In this document: piece after piece, positions 46,718-55,761 of the stretch
Numbering within the stretch: the first letter of the stretch is position 1
Layout of the letters: every line of letters begins with the position of its first letter
Assembly: GCF_000429225.1 (NCBI RefSeq)
Contig: NZ_AUBL01000010.1
Span: 22,279 to 86,278, forward strand
From: Actinomyces dentalis DSM 19115
Lineage (GTDB): Bacteria > Actinomycetota > Actinomycetes > Actinomycetales > Actinomycetaceae
Direction of reading: 5' to 3'
DNA: 64,000 bases
Translations under genes and position numbers: made by a program
Notes under the pieces: model-generated
Seen by the model: the letters and a program-made list of their open reading frames with translations, nothing else
The model's database searches: none
What the model was told of the DNA's origin: nothing

Positions 46718-47656
46718 ATGCTCCCCGCACCACCGCCCCGGCGCCGCACCGTCGTCCGGGGCCTGTTGACCACCGCGGCGCTGGCCGGACTGGGCGCGTG
46801 CGCCTCCGGCCCCGCCGCCTCCCGCGCCGCGGCCCCGACGGCCCCCGCATCCGCCGCCCCCGCCGACCCGACGGCCGCGGACTCCCCCTCCCCCGTCGCA
46901 CCCGCGGACTCCCCGGCTCCGACGCCGTCGGCCTCCCCGACGCCGGGCGTCCCCTCGCGCGAGGAGATCGTCGCCGAGTTCGCCGACCGGCGGCCCGCCT
47001 GGTTCGACATGGTCGGCGAGGGCATCGTGTCGGGCACCGCGGCCGGGGGCGTGTGCCTGACGCTGGACGCCTGCGGAGGCCCCGGGGGCTCCGGGGTCGA
47101 CATCGACCTGGTCGACATGCTCATCTCCCGGCAGGTCCCCTTCACCGCCTTCCTCAACTCCCGGTGGGTCGAGGCGAACCCGGACCTGACCGACCGGCTC
47201 GCCGCCTGCCCGACGGTGGAGATCGCCAACCACGGCACCTCGCACCTGCCGCTGTCGGTGACCGGGGCGTCCGCCTACGGCATCCCGGGCACGGCCGACG
47301 CGGGAGAGGTGTGGGACGAGATCATGGGCAACCAGGCCGCCCTGACCGAGCGCACCGGCCGGGCGCCGCGCTTCTTCCGGCCCGGCACCGCGCACTGGGA
47401 CGACGTCGCCCTGGCCATCGCCGCCCGGCTGGGACTGAGGGCCGCGGGCTTCTCCATCAACGGCGACGGCGGCGCCACCTTCCCCGCCGACACCGTCGAG
47501 GCGGAGGTCGGCCGGGCCGGGCCGGGCGACGTGGTCATCTCCCACATGAATCAGCCCGACGCCGGCACGGGCGCCGGCTACCGGGCGGCCGTCCCGGCGA
47601 TGCTGGCGGAGGGCACTGTCTTCCTCACCCTCTCCGACGCCCTGGCCGCCTCGTGA
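46718..47656 (+). CDS. polysaccharide deacetylase lipoprotein
   Basis: A 312-residue exported NodB-fold deacetylase. The signal peptide ends in a lipobox-like GLGAC (Cys ~28), followed by a 50-residue Ala/Pro/Ser tether. NodB motifs are recognisable: VCLTLDACGG (metal Asp), EIANHGTSHLP (His pair HxxxH), RFFRPGTAHWD, and VISHMNQPDAGTG. The first motif has LDAC in place of the usual TFDD, which also occurs in some peptidoglycan or xylan deacetylase relatives. The target glycan is unknown. It lies on the plus strand inside the minus-strand his cluster, between hisH (divergent, 112 bases) and the his-linked orf (convergent, 21 bases). Confidence 0.88.
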   Translation: MLPAPPPRRRTVVRGLLTTAALAGLGACASGPAASRAAAPTAPASAAPADPTAADSPSPVAPADSPAPTPSASPTPGVPSREEIVAEFADRRPAWFDMVGEGIVSGTAAGGVCLTLDACGGPGGSGVDIDLVDMLISRQVPFTAFLNSRWVEANPDLTDRLAACPTVEIANHGTSHLPLSVTGASAYGIPGTADAGEVWDEIMGNQAALTERTGRAPRFFRPGTAHWDDVALAIAARLGLRAAGFSINGDGGATFPADTVEAEVGRAGPGDVVISHMNQPDAGTGAGYRAAVPAMLAEGTVFLTLSDALAAS

Positions 47657-47677
47657 GCGCGCCCGCCCGCGCGGGGC

Positions 47678-48502
47678 TCAGTCCCTCCCGTCGCGCCGGC
47701 CGCGCAGGCCCCGCCCGAACCAGCGCATGGCCCGGCCGGGGGTGACCTCGCCGGCGCGCAGGGCGCCGTCGACGGCGTCGGCCTTGACGATGCCCAGCAG
47801 GATGTCCTCGACGACCTGGTCGACGGCGGACAGCAGCAGGCCCGAGCTGGCCTCCTCGCCGGCGGAGCCGTCCTCGTAGCGGCGCGCCGTGATCGTGCCC
47901 GACAGGCCCGACTCGATGCCGACGTCGGTGGCCAGGTCCGCCGTCATGAGGACGACGCCGCCGCGGGACAGGCGAGACAGGGCCTTGGCGAGCTCGGCCG
48001 CCTCGGCGGGCTCGGTCTCGACGCCGCCGAGGAGCTCGGCCACGTCCCACTCGGCGTGGGCGGAGACGAACTCCTTGACGGCGATCGCGCCCGAGCGGGC
48101 CGGCACGATGGTGCAGTCGAGGTCGCTCATGGCGCACAGGGCCGCCAGCGCGCTGGCGCTGGCCAGGGGGGTCAGGACGACGGCGATCTTGATCGCCTTG
48201 GGCGCCTCGGGCGCCGCCTCGGCGGGCCCGGGCGCCGAGTAGGAGTTGTGGGGCACCTCGTCGGAGGTGGGCGCGTGGACGACGCCGCCCGTGGCGTTGC
48301 GCCCGCCGGCGCCGGAGGGGCCGGGGCCGGCGGGCCCGGGCCGGGGGGCGTCGGGCTCGACGACACCGGGCTCGGCGGGCCCGACCCCCTCGTCCGCGGA
48401 TAAGTCCAGGCCCTCGACGAGGGCGGCGAAGGCGGCGTCGATGTCGTCGCCGTCGCGGGGGCCGTCGAGCGGGTCGCGGTCGTCGTGCTTGTCGTCGTGC
48501 AT
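47678..48502 (-). CDS. unknown protein in the his cluster
   Basis: 274 residues. The first ~95 are acidic then Pro/Gly-rich and probably disordered. The rest (KIAVVLTPLASASALAALCA to the end) looks like a compact alpha/beta domain with a SDLDCTIVPARSGAIAVKEF segment and an Arg-rich C-terminus. I do not recognise the family. An unknown gene commonly lies between hisB and hisH in actinobacteria. It is translationally coupled to hisB by a TAATG overlap, which makes a role linked to histidine synthesis plausible but unproven. Confidence 0.8.
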   Translation of the reverse strand: MHDDKHDDRDPLDGPRDGDDIDAAFAALVEGLDLSADEGVGPAEPGVVEPDAPRPGPAGPGPSGAGGRNATGGVVHAPTSDEVPHNSYSAPGPAEAAPEAPKAIKIAVVLTPLASASALAALCAMSDLDCTIVPARSGAIAVKEFVSAHAEWDVAELLGGVETEPAEAAELAKALSRLSRGGVVLMTADLATDVGIESGLSGTITARRYEDGSAGEEASSGLLLSAVDQVVEDILLGIVKADAVDGALRAGEVTPGRAMRWFGRGLRGRRDGRD

Positions 48503-49101
48503 TACAGGGCTCCCTTGGTCGAGGGGATTCCGTCCACGCGGGGATCGGGTTGGACGGCGGCGCGCAGGGCGCGGGCGAGGGCCTTGAACTCGGCCTCGGC
48601 GATGTGGTGGGGGTCCCGCCCGCAGATGACGCGCACGTGCAGGCAGATCCCGGCGTGGTGGGCGATGGCCTCCAGGACGTGGCGGACCATCGACCCGGTG
48701 AAGTGGCCGCCGATGAGGTGGTGGACGAAGGCCTCGGACTCGCCGTCGTGGACGAGGTAGGGCCGTCCCGACACGTCGACGACGGCCTGGGCCAGGGCCT
48801 CGTCCAGCGGCACGAGGGCGTCGCCGAAGCGGGTGATGCCGCGCTTGTCGCCCAGGGCGACGCGCAGCGCCTCGCCGATGCAGATGGCGGTGTCCTCCAC
48901 GGTGTGGTGGACGTCGATGTCGGTGTCGCCGGTGGCGCGCACCCTCAGGTCGATCAGCGAGTGCTTGCCCAGCGCCGTGAGCATGTGGTCCCAGAAGGGG
49001 ACCGTGGTGGACACGTCCGTGCGGCCGGTGCCGTCCAGGTCGAGCTCGACGAGGACGGACGATTCGCTGGTGGTGCGTTCGATGCGGGCGGTGCGGCTCA
49101 T
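48502..49101 (-). CDS. hisB: imidazoleglycerol-phosphate dehydratase
   Basis: Manganese enzyme of histidine synthesis, monofunctional (199 residues, no phosphatase domain). It carries the repeated metal-binding motifs of the family: [36 protein letters not shown] and [21 protein letters not shown]. The ATG at 49101 overlaps the hisC stop (ATGA); its stop TAA overlaps the start of the next orf. Confidence 0.97.
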   Translation of the reverse strand: MSRTARIERTTSESSVLVELDLDGTGRTDVSTTVPFWDHMLTALGKHSLIDLRVRATGDTDIDVHHTVEDTAICIGEALRVALGDKRGITRFGDALVPLDEALAQAVVDVSGRPYLVHDGESEAFVHHLIGGHFTGSMVRHVLEAIAHHAGICLHVRVICGRDPHHIAEAEFKALARALRAAVQPDPRVDGIPSTKGAL

Positions 49102-50315
49102 GGGTTCCTCTCCCTCGTGCCCTTGCGCGGCTCTTTCACGGCCGTTCCGCGGCCGCGCGCGGCGCCCGGGGGGCGGGTGCCCGCCAGGACGCCGTCGAGG
49201 GCGGAGCGGAAGGCCTCCATCTCGTCGGGCGTGCCGATACTGACCCGAAGGTACCCCTCCGGGCCGACGACGCGGATGAGGACGCCGCGCTCGAGCAGGG
49301 CGGCGAAGACGGCGTCTCGGTCCTCGAAGGGCCCGAAGAGCACGAAGTTGGCGTCGGACTCGTGGGCGGTGCACCCCCGGCCGCGCAGCCAGGCCACCAG
49401 GGCGTCGCGCTCGGAGCGCAGCGAGGCGACCTGGCCCATGAGCTCCTCGCGGTGGTCCAGGGCCGCCAGGGCCGCCGCCTGCGTGAGGGCGGACAGGTGG
49501 TAGGGCAGGCGCACGACGCGCAGGGCGTCGACCAGCTCGCGGGACGCGGCGAGGTAGCCCAGACGCAGCCCGGCCATGCCGAAGGCCTTGCTCATGGTGC
49601 GGGCCACCGCCAGGTGCGGGTGGCGGGGCCCGGCGGCGTCGGACTCGGCGAGCAGCTCCAGGGCGCTGGGCACGCCGGGGCGGCGGAACTCGCCGTAGGC
49701 CTCGTCGATGACGACGACGGCGTCGGCGGCGCCGTCCGCGCCCGCGGGCCCGCGGCCGCGGGCGGCCTCCAGGACGGCGCGCACGTCGTCCAGGGGCAGG
49801 ACGGTGCCGGTGGGGTTATTGGGGCTGGCCAGCAGGACGACGGCGGGGCGCACGCGCTCGATGGCGGCGGCGACGGCGGCCGCATCGAGGGTGAAGTCCG
49901 CCCGGCGCGGCCCGGTGACGTAGTCGGTGAGGGTGTCGCGCGCGTACTCGGGGTACATGGAGTACGTGGGGGTGAATGACAGGCAGGCCCGGCCGGGGCC
50001 GCCGAAGGCCTGGAGCACGTGGAGCATGACCTCGTTGGAGCCGTTGGCCGCCCAGACGCCCTCCCAGTCGGGCCTCACCCCGGACTCGACGGCGAGGTAG
50101 TCGGCCAGGGCCCGGCGCAGGGCGGGGAAGTCGCGGTCGGGGTAGCGGTTGAGGCGGCCGGCGGCGCCGGCGGCGGCCCGGGCGATGGACTCGACGACGG
50201 CCGGGGAGGGCGCGTAGGGGTTCTCATTGACGTTGAGCCGCACGGGCACGTCGAGCTCGGGCGCCCCGTAGGGCTCCTCGCCCTCGAGGCCGGGGCGCAG
50301 GGGAAGAGTGCTCAC
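49098..50315 (-). CDS. hisC: histidinol-phosphate aminotransferase
   Basis: PLP aminotransferase converting imidazole acetol-phosphate to histidinol phosphate, 405 residues. Landmarks are [14 protein letters not shown] at the N-terminus, [29 protein letters not shown], and the PLP lysine in [18 protein letters not shown]. The start is GTG at 50315, which begins the family sequence; the frame to 50381 is an extension. It is the first gene of the hisC-hisB-orf unit. hisD, normally just upstream, is 13 kb away. Confidence 0.96.
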   Translation of the reverse strand: MSTLPLRPGLEGEEPYGAPELDVPVRLNVNENPYAPSPAVVESIARAAAGAAGRLNRYPDRDFPALRRALADYLAVESGVRPDWEGVWAANGSNEVMLHVLQAFGGPGRACLSFTPTYSMYPEYARDTLTDYVTGPRRADFTLDAAAVAAAIERVRPAVVLLASPNNPTGTVLPLDDVRAVLEAARGRGPAGADGAADAVVVIDEAYGEFRRPGVPSALELLAESDAAGPRHPHLAVARTMSKAFGMAGLRLGYLAASRELVDALRVVRLPYHLSALTQAAALAALDHREELMGQVASLRSERDALVAWLRGRGCTAHESDANFVLFGPFEDRDAVFAALLERGVLIRVVGPEGYLRVSIGTPDEMEAFRSALDGVLAGTRPPGAARGRGTAVKEPRKGTRERNP

Positions 50316-50554
50316 GCACGGGAGTCTACGGTCCCCTCCCGCGCCCCGCCCCGCCCGCCGGGACCCGCCCGTGCAGCTCAACCGTGAACGATGCCATTTC
50401 GGGACCCGCCCGCGCCCGCCGTCGCCGCCGTCGCGGGCGCCCCGGGGCGCTCCTCGGCGCCCGCCGGCGCCGCTCCGCCCCGCGCTATCGGCCCCGCGGG
50501 GCGGGCCGTGCGGGTAGCCTGGAGGCGCCGGGCGATCCAGGGAGCGCGATCCTC

Positions 50555-51376
50555 ATGAGTCAACCACCACAGTCCCAGCAGGTGCGTCCGCCGGCGGTGG
50601 CGGGCCTGTTCTACCCCGCCGAGCCCGCCCGCCTGCGGGCCGACGTCGAGGCCATGCTGGAGGCGGCGCGCCCCGCGGCCGGCGACGGCGCCCCCGCCCC
50701 CGCGGCGCTCATCGTCCCCCACGCCGGCTACGTCTACTCCGGCCCCACCGCCGCCCTGGCCTGGGCGCGGGCCGGGGCCCTGCGCGGGCGGGTCCGCAGG
50801 GTCGTCATGCTGGGGCCCACCCACCGGGTGGGCGTGCGCGCCCTGGCCCTGCCCGGCTGCCGGGCCATGGACACCCCGCTGGGCCCCGTGACGGTGGAGG
50901 TTCCCCCGCAGATCGAGGCGCTGGCCGTCACCGGGCTGGTGGTCACCCGCCCCGACGTCCACGCCGCCGAGCACTCCCTGGAGGTCCAGCTCCCCTTCCT
51001 GGCCACCGTCCTGCCCGGGGCGGACGTGGTGCCCCTGGCCGTGGGCTGGGTCGCCCCCGACCGGGCCGCCGAGGCGATCCTCCCCTTCCTGGGGAGCCCG
51101 GACACCCTGGTGGTGGTCAGCTCGGACCTGTCCCACTACCTGCCCCAGACCGAGGCCCGGCGGGTGGACGACGCGACCATTGAGCGCATTCTGGCGCTGC
51201 GCGCCGACATCGACCACGAGGAGGCCTGCGGCGCCACCGGCGTGAACGCCCTCCTGCTGGCCGCCGGCCAGAGGGGCCTGCGCCCGCGCCTGCTCGGGGC
51301 GGCCACCTCCGCCGACACCATCGGCGACCCCGCCCGGGTGGTGGGCTACGCCGCCGTCGCCTTTTACGAGGAGTAG
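50555..51376 (+). CDS. amrB: AmmeMemoRadiSam system protein B (MEMO1 family)
   Basis: 273-residue homologue of human MEMO1. It begins VRPPAVAGLFYPAEPARLRA, a hallmark start. LIVPHAGYVYSGPTAALAW and HAAEHSLEVQLPFL carry the conserved His residues, and VVSSDLSHYLP the third site of the extradiol-dioxygenase-like pocket. Prokaryotic members occur with AMMECR1 and a radical SAM protein, exactly as here. The biochemical task of the trio is not established. The ATG at 50555 has a GGGAG-type site upstream. The frame from 50384 is a non-coding extension. Confidence 0.92.
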   Translation: MSQPPQSQQVRPPAVAGLFYPAEPARLRADVEAMLEAARPAAGDGAPAPAALIVPHAGYVYSGPTAALAWARAGALRGRVRRVVMLGPTHRVGVRALALPGCRAMDTPLGPVTVEVPPQIEALAVTGLVVTRPDVHAAEHSLEVQLPFLATVLPGADVVPLAVGWVAPDRAAEAILPFLGSPDTLVVVSSDLSHYLPQTEARRVDDATIERILALRADIDHEEACGATGVNALLLAAGQRGLRPRLLGAATSADTIGDPARVVGYAAVAFYEE

Positions 51377-51378
51377 AG

Positions 51379-52119
51379 ATGCCCGCCATGACCCCGCCCG
51401 CCGACGCCGCGTCCGCCCCCGTCCCGCCCGCCGACGCCGGCCTGGTCCTCCTGCCCCTGGCCCGCGGCGCCATCGCCGCCCGCCTCGACCCGGCCGGCCC
51501 GACCGGCCCCTCCACCCCGGACGCCGCCCGCCCCGACCCGGCCGGCCCCGCCGCCCGGCGGACCGCCCCGGGGGCCGCGGCGCACGCCGCCCCGGGAGTC
51601 GCCGCGCACGCCGCCTGGCTGGACGCGCCCGGGGCGAGCTTCGTGACCCTGACCTCGGGGCGCGCCCCGGGCGGGGCCCTGCGCGGCTGCATCGGCAGCC
51701 TCGAGGCCCGCCGCCCGCTGCGCGCGGACGTGGAGGCCAACGCCGTCGCCGCCGCCCTGCACGACCCCCGCTTCGCGCCCCTGACCGCGCGCGAGCTGGA
51801 CGACACCGTCGTGGAGGTCTCCGTCCTGTCCGTCCCGGCTGCCCTGCCGGCGGCCGACGAGGCCGAGCTCCTGGCCCGCCTGCGCCCCGGCGTCGACGGC
51901 GTCGTCCTGTCGGCCTGCGGCCGCCGCGCGACCTTCCTGCCCCAGGTGTGGGAGCAGCTGCCCGACCCGGCCGACTTCCTGGCCCGCCTGCGCCGCAAGG
52001 CCGGTCTGCCCGCCGACTACTGGGGGCGCGACGTCGTCGTCGAGACCTACACGGTGACCGCCTGGCAGGAGGCCGCGCCCGGCGTCGTCCCGGACGGGAC
52101 GCGGGGGCGACGACCATGA
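51379..52119 (+). CDS. amrA: AmmeMemoRadiSam system protein A (AMMECR1 family)
   Basis: 246-residue AMMECR1-domain protein. The invariant motif LRGCIGSLEARRPL lies near residues 94-107, followed by VEANAVAAALHDPRFAPLT, and VEVSVLSVPAAL; FLPQVWEQLPDPADFLARL is also conserved. Residues ~25-75 are an Ala/Pro-rich insert not typical of the family core. It begins three bases after the MEMO gene stop and overlaps the radical SAM gene start (ATGA), so the three are one operon. Confidence 0.92.
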   Translation: MPAMTPPADAASAPVPPADAGLVLLPLARGAIAARLDPAGPTGPSTPDAARPDPAGPAARRTAPGAAAHAAPGVAAHAAWLDAPGASFVTLTSGRAPGGALRGCIGSLEARRPLRADVEANAVAAALHDPRFAPLTARELDDTVVEVSVLSVPAALPAADEAELLARLRPGVDGVVLSACGRRATFLPQVWEQLPDPADFLARLRRKAGLPADYWGRDVVVETYTVTAWQEAAPGVVPDGTRGRRP

Positions 52120-53240
52120 GGGCGCCCGCCGCCGGGGCGCCGCCCGCTGACGAGCGCGCCGACGGGCCCCGCCACGTGGCCCGGTGGTGGCGGGCCATGC
52201 CGGACGGGCGGCTGCGCTGCGAGCTGTGCCCGCGCCGGTGCACCCTGCGCGACGGCCAGCGCGGGTTCTGCTTCGTGCGGGCCCGCGTCGGGGACGCCAT
52301 TGTGCTGACCACCTACGGGCGCTCCTCCGGCTTCGTCCTGGACCCCATTGAGAAGAAGCCCCTGGCGCACGTGCTGCCCGGCTCGACGATCCTGTCCTTC
52401 GGGACGGCGGGCTGCAACCTGGCGTGCAAGTACTGCCAGAACTGGGAGATCTCCACCTCCCGGCAGTTCGAGACCCTGGCCGCCCCGGCCGCGCCCCGGG
52501 CCCTGGCCGCCGCCGCGGCCGACGTGGGCGCGGCGGGCGTGGCCTTCACCTACAACGACCCGATCGTCTTCGCCGAGTACGCCATCGACACCGCCGTCGC
52601 CTGCCACGAGGCGGGGCTGCTGGCCGTGGCCGTCTCCGCGGGATGGATCAGCCCCGGACCGTGCGACGAGCTCTTCGGCGCCGTCGACGCCGCCAATATC
52701 GACCTCAAGGGCTTCACCGACGACTTCTACCGGCGCGTGACCGGCGGGCGCCTGAACGACGTGCTCGACACCCTCGTGAGGGTGAGGGGGCTGGGCACCT
52801 GGCTGGAGATCACCACCCTGCTCATCCCCGGGCGCAATGACTCCGACGACGAGATCGCCGCCGAGTGCGCCTGGATCGTGTCCGAGCTCGGGCAGGAGGT
52901 GCCCGTGCACTTCTCGGCCTTCCACCCGGCGCACCGGATGCTGGATGCCCCGCGCACGCCGGCCTCCACCCTGGAGCGGGCCCGCGCCATCGCCCGCGAC
53001 GCCGGGATCGCCCACGTCTACCTGGGCAACGTGCGCACCCGCGACGGCGCCACCACCCGCTGCGCCGGCTGCGGGGATCTCCTGGTGGACCGCGTCGGCT
53101 ACCGGGTCGCCGACTACCGGATCACGCCCGACGGCGCCTGCCCGCGGTGCGGCCGCCACGTCCCCGGCATCTGGGACCCGGCCGGACCGCCGCCGCCGAC
53201 GGGCCAGTGGTGGCCGCAACGGGTCGCCATCGGCGCCTGA
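52116..53240 (+). CDS. amrS: AmmeMemoRadiSam system radical SAM enzyme
   Basis: 374-residue radical SAM protein. The [4Fe-4S] motif CNLACKYCQNWEIS lies near residues 102-115, after an N-terminal cysteine-containing segment (RCELCPRRCTLRDGQRGFCF). VAFTYNDPIVFAEYAID and WLEITTLLIPGRNDSDDE follow, as in pyruvate-formate-lyase-activase-like members. The C-terminus has two CxxC pairs (RCAGCGDLLVD, CPRCGRHVPG) that may bind another cluster or zinc. It is the third gene of the operon, with its start at 52116 overlapping amrA. The modified substrate is unknown. Confidence 0.92.
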   Translation: MRAPAAGAPPADERADGPRHVARWWRAMPDGRLRCELCPRRCTLRDGQRGFCFVRARVGDAIVLTTYGRSSGFVLDPIEKKPLAHVLPGSTILSFGTAGCNLACKYCQNWEISTSRQFETLAAPAAPRALAAAAADVGAAGVAFTYNDPIVFAEYAIDTAVACHEAGLLAVAVSAGWISPGPCDELFGAVDAANIDLKGFTDDFYRRVTGGRLNDVLDTLVRVRGLGTWLEITTLLIPGRNDSDDEIAAECAWIVSELGQEVPVHFSAFHPAHRMLDAPRTPASTLERARAIARDAGIAHVYLGNVRTRDGATTRCAGCGDLLVDRVGYRVADYRITPDGACPRCGRHVPGIWDPAGPPPPTGQWWPQRVAIGA

Positions 53241-53260
53241 CGACGGCGGGGCCGGGCGCC

Positions 53261-54463
53261 TCAGAAGCGCTGCGAGGCCAGGCGGGCGCCCTGGACCAGG
53301 GACTCCAGCTTGGACCAGGCGATGTGGGAGTGGACGCGCCCGCCCAGGCCGCAGTCGGTGGAGGCCACGACCCGCTCGGGGCCGACCAGGGACGCGAAGC
53401 GTTCGATGCGGTCGGCCACGAGCTCGGGGTGCTCCAGCACGTTGGTGGCGTGGGAGACGACGCCGGGGATGAGGTACTTGCCCTCGGGCAGGGCCACGTC
53501 CCTCCAGATCCTCCACTCGTGCTCGTGGCGGACGTTAGCCGCCTCGAAGCTCAGCCCGTCGGCGTTCACGCTCAGGGCCAGGTCGACGATCTTGTCGAAG
53601 CCGAGGTCGGTGGAGTGCGGGCCGTGCCACGAGCCCCAGCACACGTGGTAGCGCACCCGGGCGGGGTCGATGCCCCTCAGGGCGTGGTTGAGGGCCTCGA
53701 TGCGCACGGCGGAGAAGCGGCGGTAGTCCTCCAGGTCGGGGGCGACCTCGAACTGGTCCCAGGACTCGGCCAGGTCGGGGGCGTCGATCTGGACGGCGAG
53801 CCCGGCGCCGGTGATCGCCAGGTACTCCTCGCGCAGGGCCTCGGCCCACGCCCACACGGCGGCCTCGTCGTCCTCGTAGTGGTAGTTGCCGATGCGGGCG
53901 GCGGCCGCGGGGCTGATAGAGGCGAGGAAGCCCTCCTCGACGGGCCGGCCGGCCCGTTCCAGCGCCGCCTTGAGGGCGGCGACGTCGCGCTCGACGATCC
54001 GCCGGCCCGTGTAGGCCAGCTCGCCGGTGACCGCCGGGATGACGGGCGCCGGGGCGCCGGCCAGGTGGATGCCGCTGGTGGGGTCGGAGTAGGCGTCGGC
54101 GTAGGCGACCCAGTCGCGCCGGGATGTCATGGCGTCGAGCTCGAGTCTGCCCTCGGGGGCGGGGCGCCTGGCGGCGGCCCGCTCGGGGTCGATGACCTCC
54201 AGGCCGCTGAAGCGCTCGAAGGTGTAGAACCACCAGGCGCCGTAGTCGACCTTCTGGGTCATGGCGTGACCGTACTCGCCGTCGTTGACGATGCTCAGGC
54301 CGATGTCCGTCTGCCGGGCGACGACGGCGTCGGTCTGGGCCCTCACGACGGCGGCCAGGCCGGCGTCGTCCAGGCGGCCCTCGGCGTGGGCGGCGTTGGC
54401 CTTCAGGAGGTCGTCGGTGCGCGGCAGGGAGCCGACGTGGGTGGTGCGGATCTGAACGGTCAT
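53261..54463 (-). CDS. MetE-like cobalamin-independent methionine synthase family protein
   Basis: A 400-residue protein equivalent to the C-terminal catalytic half of MetE. The family start TTHVGSLPRTDDLL, a central VQIDAPDLAESWDQF, YHVCWGSWHGPHSTD with His/Cys ligands, and VVASTDCGLGGRVHSHIAW with the terminal zinc Cys are present. Short MetE-like proteins may use other methyl donors or acceptors than methyltetrahydrofolate and homocysteine, so the exact reaction is left open. The ATG at 54463 starts the family sequence. It is convergent with the AmmeMemoRadiSam operon, 21 bases apart. No S-box-type riboswitch was recognised upstream. Confidence 0.88.
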   Translation of the reverse strand: MTVQIRTTHVGSLPRTDDLLKANAAHAEGRLDDAGLAAVVRAQTDAVVARQTDIGLSIVNDGEYGHAMTQKVDYGAWWFYTFERFSGLEVIDPERAAARRPAPEGRLELDAMTSRRDWVAYADAYSDPTSGIHLAGAPAPVIPAVTGELAYTGRRIVERDVAALKAALERAGRPVEEGFLASISPAAAARIGNYHYEDDEAAVWAWAEALREEYLAITGAGLAVQIDAPDLAESWDQFEVAPDLEDYRRFSAVRIEALNHALRGIDPARVRYHVCWGSWHGPHSTDLGFDKIVDLALSVNADGLSFEAANVRHEHEWRIWRDVALPEGKYLIPGVVSHATNVLEHPELVADRIERFASLVGPERVVASTDCGLGGRVHSHIAWSKLESLVQGARLASQRF

Positions 54464-54630
54464 GGCGGTCCTGTCGTGGCTGTGTCGCGAAGCCGGGTCT
54501 GCCGGCGCTGAGGATGGTACCGGCTCCCCGGCGGCGGGATCATTCCCGCTCCGCGGGGTTCACGGCTCCCCTGTTGTGGCGGCGGCGCGGCATGCAATGG
54601 CCGGCCCTCGCACCGTCGCCCGGCCGATCC

Positions 54631-54757
54631 CGGCGGGCCGGGGCTCCGGCGTCGTCGGCCCCCACCGGGCCCCGGGCGCTACCGCCCGCCCCGGTGCTCC
54701 GCCCGGCGGATACGGGCGGGCCGGGGCTCCGGCGTCGGCCGCCGTCCGCCCCGGTGC
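54631..54757. repeat. short GC-rich direct repeats
   Basis: GCGGGCCGGGGCTCCGGCGT begins at 54631 and again at 54714 (83 nt apart). GCCCCGGTGCTC begins at 54686 and 54746 (60 nt apart). They lie in the 294-base gap between the YdjM-like and MetE-like genes, in which no gene is recognisable. Confidence 0.4.
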
Positions 54758-55510
54758 TCAGCGCCCGGTGACGACCATGTAGATGAAGCAGTACAGGCAG
54801 TAGACGTACATCACGCCTCTCAGGACGCGCTCCCGGCCGCTGCCGGCGTCGCCCAGCAGGGCCGGCAGGTCGGCCAGGTGGGTCTTGAACAGCGGGTAGA
54901 GGAGGCCGTGCACCGACTGGGTGGTCATGTCGTCGCCGATGCGGTGCACCCACATGCCGGCGGCGACGAGCGCGGGCATGAACCACAGGGCGCTCTCCCC
55001 CAGCGCCCACGTCCCCACGACGAAGCCGATGAGGAACAGGGCCCACAGCGTCCCCTCCCGATTGCGGGGCACGCCGAGCCCGCGGGCGGCGATGGCCAGG
55101 AGCAGGCCCAGGACGACGCCGTTGCCGGGGCGCACGTCGACGCCGTTGACCGTGACGGTCCAGAAGGTGAGGTCGTAGGTGAGGAAGGCCGCGATGGCGA
55201 AGCCCACGAGGCTGTGGGTCCAGGTCCGGTGCCCTCCCTTGGCGATGATGCGGCTGACGGGCCTGGTGACGCCGGGCAGCGCGGTGGCGGCCGAGGAGGA
55301 GGGCGAGTCGATGTCCGGCAGGAGGGCCGTGACGCCCATGATGAGCGACGCCGCGACGACGTGGGTCAGGGGCAGGTCCCCGAGCCCGGCGCCCAGCGGG
55401 ACGGTGGTCACGGTCCCCCCGGCGCTGAGCGGGGGGATGCTCAGCGCCGCGGTGCCGAAGAGGGCCATTCCGGCTGCTACCCCGGAGACGACGTGCGAGT
55501 GCCCCATCAT
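54758..55510 (-). CDS. YdjM-family membrane-bound metal-dependent hydrolase
   Basis: A 250-residue integral membrane protein of the YdjM/DUF457 family. Conserved polar motifs sit at helix ends: MMGHSHVVSGVAAG at the start, ALLPDIDSPSSSAAT, KGGHRTWTHSLVGF and WVHRIGDDMTTQSVHG. The His and Asp residues are the presumed metal ligands. Five or six membrane helices are visible. The family is annotated as metal-dependent hydrolases without a firm substrate. Start at 55510 (or the next codon), with GGGAGG about nine bases upstream. Confidence 0.88.
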   Translation of the reverse strand: MMGHSHVVSGVAAGMALFGTAALSIPPLSAGGTVTTVPLGAGLGDLPLTHVVAASLIMGVTALLPDIDSPSSSAATALPGVTRPVSRIIAKGGHRTWTHSLVGFAIAAFLTYDLTFWTVTVNGVDVRPGNGVVLGLLLAIAARGLGVPRNREGTLWALFLIGFVVGTWALGESALWFMPALVAAGMWVHRIGDDMTTQSVHGLLYPLFKTHLADLPALLGDAGSGRERVLRGVMYVYCLYCFIYMVVTGR

Positions 55511-55761
55511 GTCAACGTTCCTCCCAGTCTCGGCGTCCGGCCGCGCAGGGGTCGGCGGGCCCGGTGACTGGGTTCTACCTCAGATCGCGGCCGGAGCCCA
55601 CCGTTCTTCTCGCACTGCGACACGGCCGGGTCAGCGGGCGGGCGCCACCCGCGCCACCCGGGCCCGCGGGCAGCGGCGGTCGACGGCCGGAGAGGCCGCC
55701 TGTCCGCCAGTGCCATCCGGACCTGTGGACGGTCAGCGGTCGGCGGGGCCAGCCGCCCTCG

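Noticed and set aside
54464-54757. SAM or cobalamin riboswitch before the MetE-like gene
   Set aside because: No conserved core sequences or stem layout recognisable, only GC-rich direct repeats.
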